Shown here in pieces: positions 36,520-45,522 of a stretch of DNA of 64,000 bases (its first letter is position 1; the number at the start of each line of letters is the position of its first letter). The stretch comes from Ilyomonas sp963790435. GTDB lineage: Bacteria; Bacteroidota; Bacteroidia; Chitinophagales; Chitinophagaceae. The notes beneath the pieces are model-generated. The model had not been told where the DNA came from. It ran no database searches and saw only the letters and a program-made list of their open reading frames with translations. The stretch lies in NCBI GenBank assembly GCA_963790435.1, contig CAWBOI010000001.1, positions 62,001 to 126,000 of the forward strand, written 5' to 3'. A program made the position numbers and the translations under genes.

Positions 36520-38049
36520 ATGAGTGTATTTGTAAAGAAGCCTCTCAGCCAGTTACTTGCTTCTGCCGATGAAGGCGAAAAAGGTTTAAAGCGAACCCTA
36601 ACGGCAGGCAACCTGATTGCTTTAGGAATAGGTGCTATTATCGGTGCTGGTTTGTTTGTGCGTACAGCATTAGCGGCTGGTGAACATGCCGGACCTGCAG
36701 TAACCGTTTCTTTCATCATTGCAGCTGTTGGTTGCGCATTTGCGGGTTTGTGTTACGCAGAATTTGCTTCTATCATCCCTATTGCAGGCAGTGCTTATAC
36801 GTATGCATATGCTACAATGGGCGAGTTGGTTGCCTGGGTAATTGGCTGGGCTTTGATATTGGAATATGCCTTAGGTGCAGCCACGGTTTCTATTTCGTGG
36901 AGTGAATATTTGAATACGTTAATTGGTAAACGCATTCCTTATGAGTGGTGCCATTCACCTTTTGAAAAAGCTTTGGATGCCAGCAACATCATGCATCACG
37001 GCATCATCAATGCACCTGCGTTGCTTATCTTATTAATTTTATCTCTGCTGTTAATCAGAGGCACACAGGAATCGGCAACCGTAAACACAGTGATCGTTAT
37101 TGTAAAAGTAGCTATTGTTTTGGTGTTCATTGCCATTGGCTGGGGTTATATCAATCCGGCAAATCATACACCGTACATTATTCCTGCTGATGCGCCACCT
37201 GCTAAGCAGCCCGATGGTTCCCTGTATTCGTACTCTGATTTTTTCAGGCACGGCTGGGGAGGTGTGCTAACAGGTGCGGGCATTGTTTTTTTTGCATTCA
37301 TTGGTTTTGATGCCGTTTCAACGGCTGCGCAGGAAGCCAAAAATCCAAAGCGCGATATGCCGCGGGGCATTTTAGGCTCGCTTGTTATCTGTACCATTTT
37401 ATACATTTTGTTTTCGTATGTTCTTACCGGCGTTGCACCTTATACCGATTTTATAAAAGCCGGTAAAGAAGCTTCGGTGGCGTATGCCATTCAAACCTAC
37501 ATGCCCGGATATGGCTGGCTGGCAACCTTGGTAACCATTGCCATTCTTGCCGGATTTTCTTCGGTGATTTTAGTTATGCTCATGGGTCAGTCAAGAGTGT
37601 TTTATACCATGGCAACCGATGGCTTATTACCCAAAATTTTTTCCGATTTGCATCCCCGCTATCGCACACCTTACAAAAGCAATATCGTATTGTTTGTTTT
37701 TGTAGGATTATTTGCTGCCTTTGTTCCCGGCACCGTTGCGGGCGATTTGACTTCTATCGGAACCTTGTTTGCTTTTGTGCTGGTTTGTCTGGGTATTATG
37801 ATTTTGCGTAAAAGAGACCCTGGCCTTCATCGTCCGTTTAAAACGCCTTTGGTTCCTTTGGTTCCGATATTGGGTATGCTGGTTTGCGCTGCCATGATCA
37901 TCAGCTTGCCCAACGAAACGTTGTTAAGTGCGTTCTTTTGGATGATTATTGGTTTAATTGTTTATTTTACTTATGGGAAAAGAAACAGCAAGCTGGGGTT
38001 GAATAACAACATTTTACCAACTGCTTCCGACTTTGAAAAGAGAAAATAG
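36520..38049 (+). CDS. APC superfamily amino-acid permease
   Basis: 509 residues, 12-14 membrane helices. The N-terminal block GNLIALGIGAIIGAGLFVRTALAAG is the CAT-type APC signature, with FFAFIGFDAVSTAAQEAKNP in the middle. It resembles cationic amino-acid transporters of the YfnA/CAT group. It is followed by a clear terminator. Confidence 0.93.
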   Translation: MSVFVKKPLSQLLASADEGEKGLKRTLTAGNLIALGIGAIIGAGLFVRTALAAGEHAGPAVTVSFIIAAVGCAFAGLCYAEFASIIPIAGSAYTYAYATMGELVAWVIGWALILEYALGAATVSISWSEYLNTLIGKRIPYEWCHSPFEKALDASNIMHHGIINAPALLILLILSLLLIRGTQESATVNTVIVIVKVAIVLVFIAIGWGYINPANHTPYIIPADAPPAKQPDGSLYSYSDFFRHGWGGVLTGAGIVFFAFIGFDAVSTAAQEAKNPKRDMPRGILGSLVICTILYILFSYVLTGVAPYTDFIKAGKEASVAYAIQTYMPGYGWLATLVTIAILAGFSSVILVMLMGQSRVFYTMATDGLLPKIFSDLHPRYRTPYKSNIVLFVFVGLFAAFVPGTVAGDLTSIGTLFAFVLVCLGIMILRKRDPGLHRPFKTPLVPLVPILGMLVCAAMIISLPNETLLSAFFWMIIGLIVYFTYGKRNSKLGLNNNILPTASDFEKRK

Positions 38050-38077
38050 AACTCCAAATTTATTCATCATAACAACG

Positions 38078-38106
38078 AAAGCCGCATTTGTTTTTGCGGC
38101 TTTTTA
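38078..38106 (+). terminator. Terminator after the APC permease, loop formed by the AAAAACAAA motif
   Basis: AAAGCCGC/GCGGCTTT stem followed by TTTTT. The loop is ATTTGTTTTT, a minus-strand copy of the over-represented nonamer. Confidence 0.8.
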
Positions 38107-38217
38107 TTTATAGAGCATCTCGTACATTTGCGCTCGTTCTTTTGAAAAGAAAATCATTGTTTGCTCGATGCTCGAAGCTAATAGCTCACAGCTTTTACAA
38201 TAAACATTTCAACAATT

Positions 38218-38928
38218 ATGGGACGCATATTTGAAGTAAGAAAAGCCACCATGTTTGCCCGCTGGGACAAGATGGCAAAGCAATTTACACGCATAGGAAA
38301 AGAAATTGCCATCGCAGTAAAGGCTGGCGGACCCGACCCGAGCACCAACTCTGCATTGCGCCGATGTATGCAAAATGCCAAAGGCGTGAATATGCCGAAA
38401 GACAGGGTAGAGGCGGCCATCAAACGCGCACAGGGTAAGGAAATGGACAACTTTGAAGAAATTGTGTATGAAGGTTATGCGCCGCATGGCGTAGCAGTAA
38501 TGGTAGAATCGGCAACAGACAACCCAACGAGAACAGTGGCGAACCTGCGAAACATTTTTAAAAAAGGGGATGGTGTGTTGGGCAACAGTGGTTCGGTTGG
38601 TTTTTTGTTTCACCGCATGGGCGAATTTAAAGTAAAACGCGAGGGGGTAGATTTGGATGAATTAGAACTCGATTTGATTGATTATGGTCTGGAAGAAATT
38701 GGTGAAGATGCCGAAGGTAATATCATCATTCGTACACCCTATGAAGACTTCGGGCACATGAGCAAAGCCCTGGAAGACAAAGGCATTACACCCATCAGCG
38801 CAGAGCTTACAAGAGTGCCAACAACCACAACACATCTTGACGAAGAACAAGCAAAAGATGTATTGGAATTGGTTGATAAACTTGAACAGGACGAAGATGT
38901 GCAGAAGGTCTACTATAATTTGAGTTAG
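38218..38928 (+). CDS. YebC/PmpR family protein
   Basis: 236 residues. The start MGRIFEVRKATMFARWDKMAKQFTRIG and the block GGPDPSTNSALRRCMQNAK are family hallmarks. Members bind DNA or ribosomes; YebC-type proteins have been linked to polyproline translation and to transcription control. Monocistronic with a strong terminator. Confidence 0.95.
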   Translation: MGRIFEVRKATMFARWDKMAKQFTRIGKEIAIAVKAGGPDPSTNSALRRCMQNAKGVNMPKDRVEAAIKRAQGKEMDNFEEIVYEGYAPHGVAVMVESATDNPTRTVANLRNIFKKGDGVLGNSGSVGFLFHRMGEFKVKREGVDLDELELDLIDYGLEEIGEDAEGNIIIRTPYEDFGHMSKALEDKGITPISAELTRVPTTTTHLDEEQAKDVLELVDKLEQDEDVQKVYYNLS

Positions 38929-38949
38929 CCGTCAATTGTATTTTCTTAT

Positions 38950-38992
38950 AAAACCAAAAGCCCCGATTTCCGAAATCGAGGCTTTTGGTTTT
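38950..38992. terminator. Bidirectional terminator between yebC and pnp
   Basis: AAAACCAAAAGCC and CCGATTTC arms pair with GAAATCG and GGCTTTTGGTTTT to form a stem of about 20 bp between convergent genes. Confidence 0.85.
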
Positions 38993-39006
38993 ATCCATAT
39001 TGTGTA

Positions 39007-41232
39007 TTAGTCTTCCTTATTCACTTTTGGCGTTATCTGCGGACGTGGGCGATTGGGCTGATTCGGCTGTTGCCCTTGCTGCGGACGACTGTTGCTGTTG
39101 TTATTATTGCTCATGCCTTCAGGCTTTGGCATCAACGCTTTCCGGCTCAAACGGTACTTGCCGGTTTTGGGGTCAACATCAACCAATTTTACTTTTACTT
39201 TATCACCTTCGTTCAGTACACCTTCCATGGTATCCAATCGCTTCCAGCTAATTTCACTGATGTGCAGCAAGCCTTCTTTTTTCGGCAAAAATTCTACAAA
39301 TGCACCAAAGTCTTTAATGCTTTTTACTGTGCCTTCATACTCACTGCCAACTTCAGGTACAGCAACAATTCCGGAAATCCAGGCTTTTGCTTTTTCAACA
39401 CCTTCTTTTTGCGTACCAAAGATGCTTACTTCGCCGGTTTCACCTACTTCTTCAATGTTAATGGTGGTGCCGGTTTCTTTTTGTATTTCCTGGATAATTT
39501 TACCGCCAGGTCCAATTACCGCCCCTATAAATTCTTTATCAATAATAATTTTTTCCATGCGTGGTGCGTGTTCCTTAATATCAGGACGATGCTCCGGAAT
39601 GCACTCGTACATCGCATCTAAAATGTGCAGGCGACCTTTGCGCGCTTGTTCCAATGCTTCGCGCATTACATCCATGCTTAAGCCATCCACTTTAATGTCC
39701 ATCTGTACGCCACAAATGCCATCGCGTGTGCCGGTAACTTTAAAGTCCATGTCGCCAAGATGATCTTCATCACCCAGAATATCAGTAAGAATGGCATATT
39801 TACTGTCGGCACTTGTAATTAAGCCCATTGCAACACCGCTTACATGCTTTGGAATGGGAACGCCGGCATCCATCAATGCCAGCGAACCGGCACAAACAGT
39901 AGCCATAGAAGATGAACCGTTCGATTCTAAAATATCGCTCACTACTCTTATTGTATAAGCGTAGTCGCTGCCCGGCATCATTTGCTTTAAACTGCGCATG
40001 GCAAGGTTTCCATGACCAATTTCACGGCGGCTTTGTCCGCGTAACATTTTTACTTCGCCGGTACTGAAAGGAGGAAAATTATAGTGCAAATAAAACTTCG
40101 AATCCTGAGATTTAGCTGCGCTTTCAACCAACAAATCATCCAACGGAGTACCGAGGGTAACCGTGGTTATTGATTGTGTTTCGCCGCGGGTAAAAAGTGA
40201 TGAGCCATGTGGTGTTGGAAGCGGGTCAACTTCCATAGCAAGCGGTCTCACTTCATCTAACTTGCGACCATCCAAACGAACACGATCATTCAAAATCATG
40301 TCGCGAACCACTTCCCATTCTAAGTCTGAAAAATATTTTTTAGCTAATTTTTTATGCTCATCAGTCGCTTCTTCGCCAAGGCTCGCAATCAATTCGTCTT
40401 TAATTACTTTAAAGCCTGCCGAACGTTCATGTTTGCTCAAACCACTTTTGGCAATTTCATAAATTTTATCTTTTGCATAAGCCGTTACCGTTTCTTTCAA
40501 AGCCTCATTTTGTTCAGGCTTTTTATATTCTCTTTTGCCTGTAACGCCTACCAAATCGCGCAATTGTTCCTGTGCTTTTATTTGCACGCGAATGGCTTCG
40601 TGCGCCAGTTCCAACGCTTTCACCAAATCTTCTTCACTGCATTCTTTCGCTTCGCCTTCCACCATCATTAAATTCTTTTCGGTGGCAGCAATGATAAATT
40701 CAAGGTCAGCTTTTTCTAATTCGCTTCGCGATGGATTTACAATAAACTGACCATCAACACGACCAATGCGAACCTCTGATATCATTTCTTTAATAGGAAT
40801 ATCCGAAACCGCCAAAGCAGCCGAAGCTGCCAAGCCAGCCAAAGCATCGGGCATTACTTGTTCATCGCTTGAAATGAGGTTAATAATAACCTGCACTTCG
40901 CAAAAATAATCTTCAGGGAAAAGCGGGCGCAAGGCGCGATCCACCAGGCGGCTGGTTAACACTTCATAATCGTTCAGGCGGGCTTCGCGTTTAAAAAACG
41001 AACCCGGAATGCGTCCGGCAGAAGCAAATTTTTCCTGGTAATCAACACTCAGCGGAAAAAAATCCTGCCCTTCCCTTGGTTCTTTATTGGCAACCACGGT
41101 TGCGAGGATAATGCACTTGCCCTGTTTTACGGTAACAGCACCATCAGCTTGCCTGGCAAGTTTACCGGTCTCAACCGTTACTTCACGGTTGTTACCTAAA
41201 TCAAATGTTACACTCTTCGGTTGAGTCAGCAT
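39007..41232 (-). CDS. pnp: Polyribonucleotide nucleotidyltransferase (PNPase)
   Basis: 741 residues. Two RNase PH domains, including FFPLSVDYQEKFASAGRIPGSF in the first and GETQSITTVTLGT in the second, are followed by the KH domain (VIGPGGKIIQEI) and an S1 domain (GTVKSIKDFGAFVEF). The tail is Asn/Pro/Gln-rich and disordered. It degrades RNA 3'-5' with phosphate. It follows rpsO after a terminator, the usual rpsO-pnp order. Confidence 0.98.
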   Translation of the reverse strand: MLTQPKSVTFDLGNNREVTVETGKLARQADGAVTVKQGKCIILATVVANKEPREGQDFFPLSVDYQEKFASAGRIPGSFFKREARLNDYEVLTSRLVDRALRPLFPEDYFCEVQVIINLISSDEQVMPDALAGLAASAALAVSDIPIKEMISEVRIGRVDGQFIVNPSRSELEKADLEFIIAATEKNLMMVEGEAKECSEEDLVKALELAHEAIRVQIKAQEQLRDLVGVTGKREYKKPEQNEALKETVTAYAKDKIYEIAKSGLSKHERSAGFKVIKDELIASLGEEATDEHKKLAKKYFSDLEWEVVRDMILNDRVRLDGRKLDEVRPLAMEVDPLPTPHGSSLFTRGETQSITTVTLGTPLDDLLVESAAKSQDSKFYLHYNFPPFSTGEVKMLRGQSRREIGHGNLAMRSLKQMMPGSDYAYTIRVVSDILESNGSSSMATVCAGSLALMDAGVPIPKHVSGVAMGLITSADSKYAILTDILGDEDHLGDMDFKVTGTRDGICGVQMDIKVDGLSMDVMREALEQARKGRLHILDAMYECIPEHRPDIKEHAPRMEKIIIDKEFIGAVIGPGGKIIQEIQKETGTTINIEEVGETGEVSIFGTQKEGVEKAKAWISGIVAVPEVGSEYEGTVKSIKDFGAFVEFLPKKEGLLHISEISWKRLDTMEGVLNEGDKVKVKLVDVDPKTGKYRLSRKALMPKPEGMSNNNNSNSRPQQGQQPNQPNRPRPQITPKVNKED

Positions 41233-41333
41233 ATTTTATATTTCTTTTTGAAAACAACCGACAGCAAATGAAGGCGAATGCGTTGCCGGTTTATAAATGA
41301 ATGAAATTGTGGCAGGGGCGCGCAATAATTATC

Positions 41334-41373
41334 TTAAAAAAGTATTCCCAAGCCGAAGATGCGGATTGGGAAT
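41334..41373 (-). terminator. Terminator/attenuator between rpsO and pnp
   Basis: On the minus strand TTCCCAATCCG and CGGCTTGGGAA form an 11-position stem with one mismatch, followed by CTTTTTT. Confidence 0.7.
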
Positions 41374-41397
41374 AAATTATATTGATAGCATAATGGC

Positions 41398-41670
41398 TTA
41401 TTTTCTGAGTCCTAACTTTTCAATCAAAGCGCGGTAACCTCCTAAGTTGTGCTTTTGCAGGTAAGACAGTAAACGTTTGCGTTTGCCTACCAGTTGCAGC
41501 AAACCACGATTAGTAGAAAAATCTTTTTTGTTGCTCTGCAGATGTTTTGAAATGCCGGAAATGCGCTCAGTGAGCACTGCAATTTGCCCTTCAATAGAGC
41601 CTGTGTTTTTGGCATCGCCGCCAAATGTTGAAATGATTTCTGACTTTCTTTCTGATGTTAAATAAGACAT
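41398..41670 (-). CDS. rpsO: 30S ribosomal protein S15
   Basis: 90 residues, normal length. It carries the S15 blocks IAVLTERISGISKHLQSNKKD and RGLLQLVGKRKRLLSYLQ. It binds 16S rRNA helix 22 and starts platform assembly. Upstream of pnp; a strong promoter precedes it. Confidence 0.98.
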   Translation of the reverse strand: MSYLTSERKSEIISTFGGDAKNTGSIEGQIAVLTERISGISKHLQSNKKDFSTNRGLLQLVGKRKRLLSYLQKHNLGGYRALIEKLGLRK

Positions 41671-41720
41671 TGTAAACTTGTTTGTTGCGTGCCTTCAGTA
41701 AGGCAATTTTAAAGTGGCGG

Positions 41721-41752
41721 CAAATGTAGAGCAAAATAAAAGATTTGCGAAA
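41721..41752 (-). promoter_or_regulatory. Promoter for rpsO
   Basis: On the minus strand TTTC (41752-41749), a 20-nt spacer and TACATTTG (41728-41721), an exact TAnnTTTG -7 box. The predicted leader is about 45 nt. The rest of the 41671-41908 gap holds nothing else I can support. Confidence 0.6.
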
Positions 41753-41908
41753 CTAAATTTGATAATAAATTGCTATTTATTCGTCATGCAACGTATTGGT
41801 AAAAAGCTCTATCATCATGAAACCGCAGGTATAAGGTTTTCAAATGTTTTTACTGTCAATATAAGGTGTTCCAAACAATAGATAATTTAGCAAGAAAATA
41901 CTCTACAA

Positions 41909-42349
41909 ATGAAAAACATAATTTTTTCGATTTGCTTTTTATTAGTCATTGCTTTTGTTACTTCTTGCCATAAAACAAATGTTCAAACAAATCTGTTGAT
42001 AGGTAAATGGAGTATTGTAAATGATTCTATTTCACTAACAGACATTCCAAACGGTTCGGATAGAGGGTCGAACTTTATTGGTACACCCACAGATTATTAT
42101 GATTTTTTTCCAAATGGAAATCTGTATATCAAAGAAGGAAACTCATTTGACTCGGCCGCATATTCAATGGTAGGGGACAGTGCGGTTAGGATTACTGTTT
42201 TTAATTATCAGGGAATAAGCTTCCGTCCAAACGGTGGTATACTCGGCACTTTTTCAATTACGAATCTGACAAGAAACATGGCTACCCTCACTTCATCGGG
42301 CTGGACGCCTGGAGGTTATGAATTACTAATGGTTAACTTAAAAAAGTAA
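41909..42349 (+). CDS. Putative lipoprotein, lipocalin-like
   Basis: 146 residues. A lipoprotein signal peptide ends in VTSC with Cys near residue 20. The mature part (LLIGKWSIVNDSI ... YYDFFPNGNLYIKEGN ... ATLTSSG) has the pattern of Bacteroidetes lipocalin-like/DUF4923-type lipoproteins. No neighbour suggests a role. The 262-nt gap after it shows no gene; it is AT-rich. Confidence 0.65.
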   Translation: MKNIIFSICFLLVIAFVTSCHKTNVQTNLLIGKWSIVNDSISLTDIPNGSDRGSNFIGTPTDYYDFFPNGNLYIKEGNSFDSAAYSMVGDSAVRITVFNYQGISFRPNGGILGTFSITNLTRNMATLTSSGWTPGGYELLMVNLKK

Positions 42350-42611
42350 TTTTTACAAAATAAAAAGGCCTCAACCAAAATGAATTATTCTTAAAGTAAC
42401 AAAAGCGGCTGTAAGTAAAATATAGGCAAAACAAACAATTATACCCATCCCTCCTCATAATTCGAATACTTACTTAACGCATACTGGACATTACAAAAAC
42501 CTTTTTGCTGCACCTCGAAAAAGTGATCTTACTTTTTAAAATAATTTTTGCTTCAGCCCTTTCTTTACTTTTCAATTCCGTTACTTTACAAAACAATCAC
42601 AATACTTTGCC

Positions 42612-43991
42612 ATGAAGCCAGTTATCTTTTTGCTGTCCTTTTGTTTTTGCCTCATTTTTTTATTTTCTTCTGCGCAAAAAAAAACATCCGGTTATTCCTC
42701 TTTATTTGATGGCAAAACGCTCAACGGCTGGAAAAGAGGAGCCGGCACTGCCGATTACAAAGTAGAAGACGGGATGATTGTAGGCAGCACAGTGGTGAAT
42801 TCGCCCAACTCGTTTTTAATTACCGAACAGGAATATGGCGATTTTGTTTTGGAACTTGATGCGAAAATTGATGATACCACATCCAATTCCGGCGTTCAGT
42901 TTCGCTCTCATTTTGATGCTGCTGGAAACGGAGGCAAAGGAAAAGTGTATGGCTATCAATATGAGTTAGATCCTTCTTCACGCCGCTGGACGGCTGGTAT
43001 TTATGATGAAGGCAGGCGAGATTGGTTGTATCCATTATCGTTTCATTCATCGGCACAAAATGCTTTCAAGTTAAGCGGTTGGAATCATATAAAAATTGAG
43101 TGCATTGGTAACGAAACCAAAACCTGGATTAATGATATGCCTGCAGCTTATATGGTTGATACATTCGATACAAAAGGTTTTATTGGCTTGCAGGTTCATA
43201 GCATTGGTAATAACGCAAAGCTTGCAGGCGAGAAAATTTATTTTAAAAATATTCGGATAAAAACAAACGATGTGCAGCCATCTCCGTTTCCAAACGATGT
43301 ATATGTATTGAACAATATTCCAAATTACTTATGCAATTACGAAAAAAGCAGCGGCTGGAAATTGTTGTTTGATGGAACAACAAGCAAAGGCTGGCGCGGC
43401 GCTTATAAAGAAAGCTTTCCCACGAGTGAATGGGTAATCAGAGACGGAACGATTACCGTATTGTCATCCGAAGGAAAAGAAGGCGGCACCGCCGGTGATG
43501 TGGTAACATTCGACCAATATGCAGCGTTCGATTTATCATTTCAGTTTAAATTAACGCCCGGTGCAAACAGCGGCGTAAAATATTTTGTAACGCTTTCAGA
43601 AAATAACACCGGCTCCGCCATCGGTTTGGAATACCAGGTATTAGACGATTCGTTGCATCCTGATGCAAAGCTGGGCAGAAATGGCGACAGAACCCTGGCT
43701 TCGTTGTATGATTTGATTCCGGCAAAAAAAGAATCCCGTTTTATTCATCAGCCAGGCGAATGGAACTGGGGACGCATTGTGGTGTATCCTAATAATCATG
43801 TAGAGCACTATCTAAACGGAATTAAAGTGCTGCAATACGAACGTGGCTCTAAAGAATTCAGAGATCTGGTTGCCATTAGCAAATACAAAGTCTGGAAAGA
43901 TTTTGGAGAAGCTAAAGAAGGACACATCCTGTTGCAGGATCATGGCAATGAAGTAAGCTTTAGAAGCATTAAAATAAAAGTGCTGAAATAG
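42612..43991 (+). CDS. Two-domain DUF1080 protein (3-keto-disaccharide hydrolase family), exported
   Basis: 459 residues. After the signal peptide (ending LFSSAQ), two DUF1080 jelly-roll domains follow: residues about 28-215 (SLFDGKTLNGWKR) and 245-458 (LLFDGTTSKGWRG). Family members act on 3-keto-glycosides in the periplasm. The next gene is a Tat-exported Gfo/Idh oxidoreductase, the usual partner in 3-keto sugar catabolism. Its stop codon TAG begins a family A repeat. Confidence 0.88.
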   Translation: MKPVIFLLSFCFCLIFLFSSAQKKTSGYSSLFDGKTLNGWKRGAGTADYKVEDGMIVGSTVVNSPNSFLITEQEYGDFVLELDAKIDDTTSNSGVQFRSHFDAAGNGGKGKVYGYQYELDPSSRRWTAGIYDEGRRDWLYPLSFHSSAQNAFKLSGWNHIKIECIGNETKTWINDMPAAYMVDTFDTKGFIGLQVHSIGNNAKLAGEKIYFKNIRIKTNDVQPSPFPNDVYVLNNIPNYLCNYEKSSGWKLLFDGTTSKGWRGAYKESFPTSEWVIRDGTITVLSSEGKEGGTAGDVVTFDQYAAFDLSFQFKLTPGANSGVKYFVTLSENNTGSAIGLEYQVLDDSLHPDAKLGRNGDRTLASLYDLIPAKKESRFIHQPGEWNWGRIVVYPNNHVEHYLNGIKVLQYERGSKEFRDLVAISKYKVWKDFGEAKEGHILLQDHGNEVSFRSIKIKVLK

Positions 43992-44061
43992 TGAGTGGTG
44001 AGAGGTGAGTGGTGAGTTTTGTCTAATGGACTTTTCACCACTAATTACTCACTACTCACTA
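43989..44061. repeat. Heptamer-type repeat family A, paired inverted arms
   Basis: The left arm 43989-44015 begins at the DUF1080 stop codon (TAGTGAGTGG). The right arm 44035-44061 is its inverted copy, matching at about 22 of 27 positions. The centre is 19 nt. Confidence 0.75.
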
Positions 44062-44094
44062 TTGACAATTAACCATTAACAATTATCAATAATT

Positions 44095-44616
44095 ATGCTT
44101 CGCCGAGAATTTATAAAAAACACATCGCTTGCAGCCACTGGCATCACTATTCTCAACTTTCCCATCTTCGGCAAAAATGCGCCAAGCAATAAAGTTGTGC
44201 TTGCCGTTTCGGGCGTTAACAGTCGCGGTTCCTACCTGGCTAAATGTTATTCTCAGTTACCTAATGTAGAGATTGCTTATATCTGCGATGTAGAAGAAAA
44301 AGCCATTGCCAATGGCATGAACGCTTTAAAAGATGCGCCGCGCAAACCAACGCTGGTGAAAGACATCCGCAAACTGGTAGAACAGAAAGATTTTGATGCA
44401 CTTGTTATTGCCATGCCCGACCATTGGCACACGCCCGCCGCCATTCTTGGCGCAGCACATGACAAACATGTGTATGTTGAAAAGCCTTGCGGACAAAATC
44501 CTTATGAAGGCGAACTCGATTGTTCAGGCAATGAACAAATACAACAAGCTGATTCAAATGGGCAATCAGCGCCGCTCGATGCCAACACTCATACAAGGTG
44601 CGAAAGAAGTGCATGA
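44095..44616 (+). CDS. Gfo/Idh/MocA oxidoreductase, N-terminal part (frameshifted)
   Basis: The N-terminus is a Tat-type signal (RREFIKN). The Rossmann domain follows with AVSGVNSRGSYLAKCYSQ, ICDVEEKA, the MPDHWH block and EKPCGQNP. True sequence ends at the Leu codon 44515-44517. Beyond it this frame gives unrelated residues and stops at 44616. The protein resumes one base later (IVQAMNKYN, from 44519), so G44518 or a neighbour is one base too many. Probable role: periplasmic sugar oxidation with the DUF1080 protein. Confidence 0.8.
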   Translation: MLRREFIKNTSLAATGITILNFPIFGKNAPSNKVVLAVSGVNSRGSYLAKCYSQLPNVEIAYICDVEEKAIANGMNALKDAPRKPTLVKDIRKLVEQKDFDALVIAMPDHWHTPAAILGAAHDKHVYVEKPCGQNPYEGELDCSGNEQIQQADSNGQSAPLDANTHTRCERSA

Positions 44617-45409
44617 AGGCATCATTGGCAATGCATATTTAGGCAAAGCCTGGTATGCCAACAACCGCAAAAGCATTGGTTTTGGCAAAAAAATTCCGGT
44701 GCCGCCAACACTTGATTTTGAACTGTGGCAAGGTCCGGCACCACGTAAAGATTATGTTGATAATTTAGTGCATTACAACTGGCACTGGCGCTGGCATTGG
44801 GGCACCGGTGAAGCCTGCAATAACGGCACACACGAGATAGATTGTTGCCGTTGGTTTTTGGGTGTTGATTATCCTACAAAAGTTACCTCAGCTGGTGGCA
44901 GATATGCATTTAAAGATGATTGGCAAACGCCCGATACACAGATTGCTTCGTTTGAATTCGGTGATAACAAAGCCATTACCTGGGAAAGCCGTAGCTGCAA
45001 TTTGTATCCAGTTGAAGGGGAGGGCAGAGGCTTTATTATTTATGGCGATAAAGGCACACTGGTAAACGATGGCGGCGGTGGCTATAAAATATTTGACGCG
45101 GATAACAAATTGGTAAAAGAGGTAAAAACAAACACGCAGGCCGACGCTTCCAACACGGTGAGCAGCACAGGCAATTTAGATCTGTATCACTTTCATAATT
45201 TTATTGACTCCATTCGTGGCGAATCGAAATTAAATTCTCCGGTGAGTGAAGCCAGCAAAAGTGTTTTGCTTTGTCATTTGGCAAACATTGCGCAACGCAC
45301 CGGCACTACTTTGTATTGCGATACAAGCAATGGTCATATTCTACATAACAATGACGCAATGAATTTATGGAAGCGGGAATATGAAAAGGGCTGGGAACCG
45401 AGAGTTTGA
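44519..45409 (+). CDS. Gfo/Idh/MocA oxidoreductase, C-terminal part (frameshifted)
   Basis: Continues the upstream fragment with IVQAMNKYNKLIQMGNQRRS, the conserved QMGNQRRS block, the active-site region HWRWHWGTGEACNNGTHEIDCCRW and a C-terminal beta-sheet domain ending in EYEKGWEPRV. The first in-frame ATG is at 44531, so independent translation is unlikely. The two parts together give a normal-length protein of about 437 residues. Confidence 0.82.
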   Translation: MVQAMNKYNKLIQMGNQRRSMPTLIQGAKEVHEGIIGNAYLGKAWYANNRKSIGFGKKIPVPPTLDFELWQGPAPRKDYVDNLVHYNWHWRWHWGTGEACNNGTHEIDCCRWFLGVDYPTKVTSAGGRYAFKDDWQTPDTQIASFEFGDNKAITWESRSCNLYPVEGEGRGFIIYGDKGTLVNDGGGGYKIFDADNKLVKEVKTNTQADASNTVSSTGNLDLYHFHNFIDSIRGESKLNSPVSEASKSVLLCHLANIAQRTGTTLYCDTSNGHILHNNDAMNLWKREYEKGWEPRV

Positions 45410-45412
45410 TTT

Positions 45413-45521
45413 GATGCACGATGTACGAAATATTAATCGGGAAAGATAGGGTTTGTTTTTGCTTATTTTTTACATTGTAAATTTGGTAGGAAACACATAA
45501 TACATCTCATACGTACATCGA
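45413..45521. repeat. Short inverted repeat family H between Gfo/Idh and gldD
   Basis: GATGCACGATGTACGA (45413-45428) on the left and ACGTACATCG (45511-45520) on the right share a 9-bp inverted core CGATGTACG. Units GATGCAC/GATGTAC again have a 7-nt period. It lies between two convergent stop codons. Confidence 0.4.
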
Positions 45522-45522
45522 A

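Noticed and set aside
39070..39763. Two long plus-strand open frames opposite pnp (183 and 223 codons)
   Set aside because: They lie antisense to conserved PNPase domains and are Phe/Ser-rich, as expected from the reverse of that gene.
41786..41884. A 32-codon open frame MQRIGKKLYHHETAG... upstream of the lipoprotein
   Set aside because: No ribosome-binding signal and no terminator; length is within chance for AT-rich DNA.
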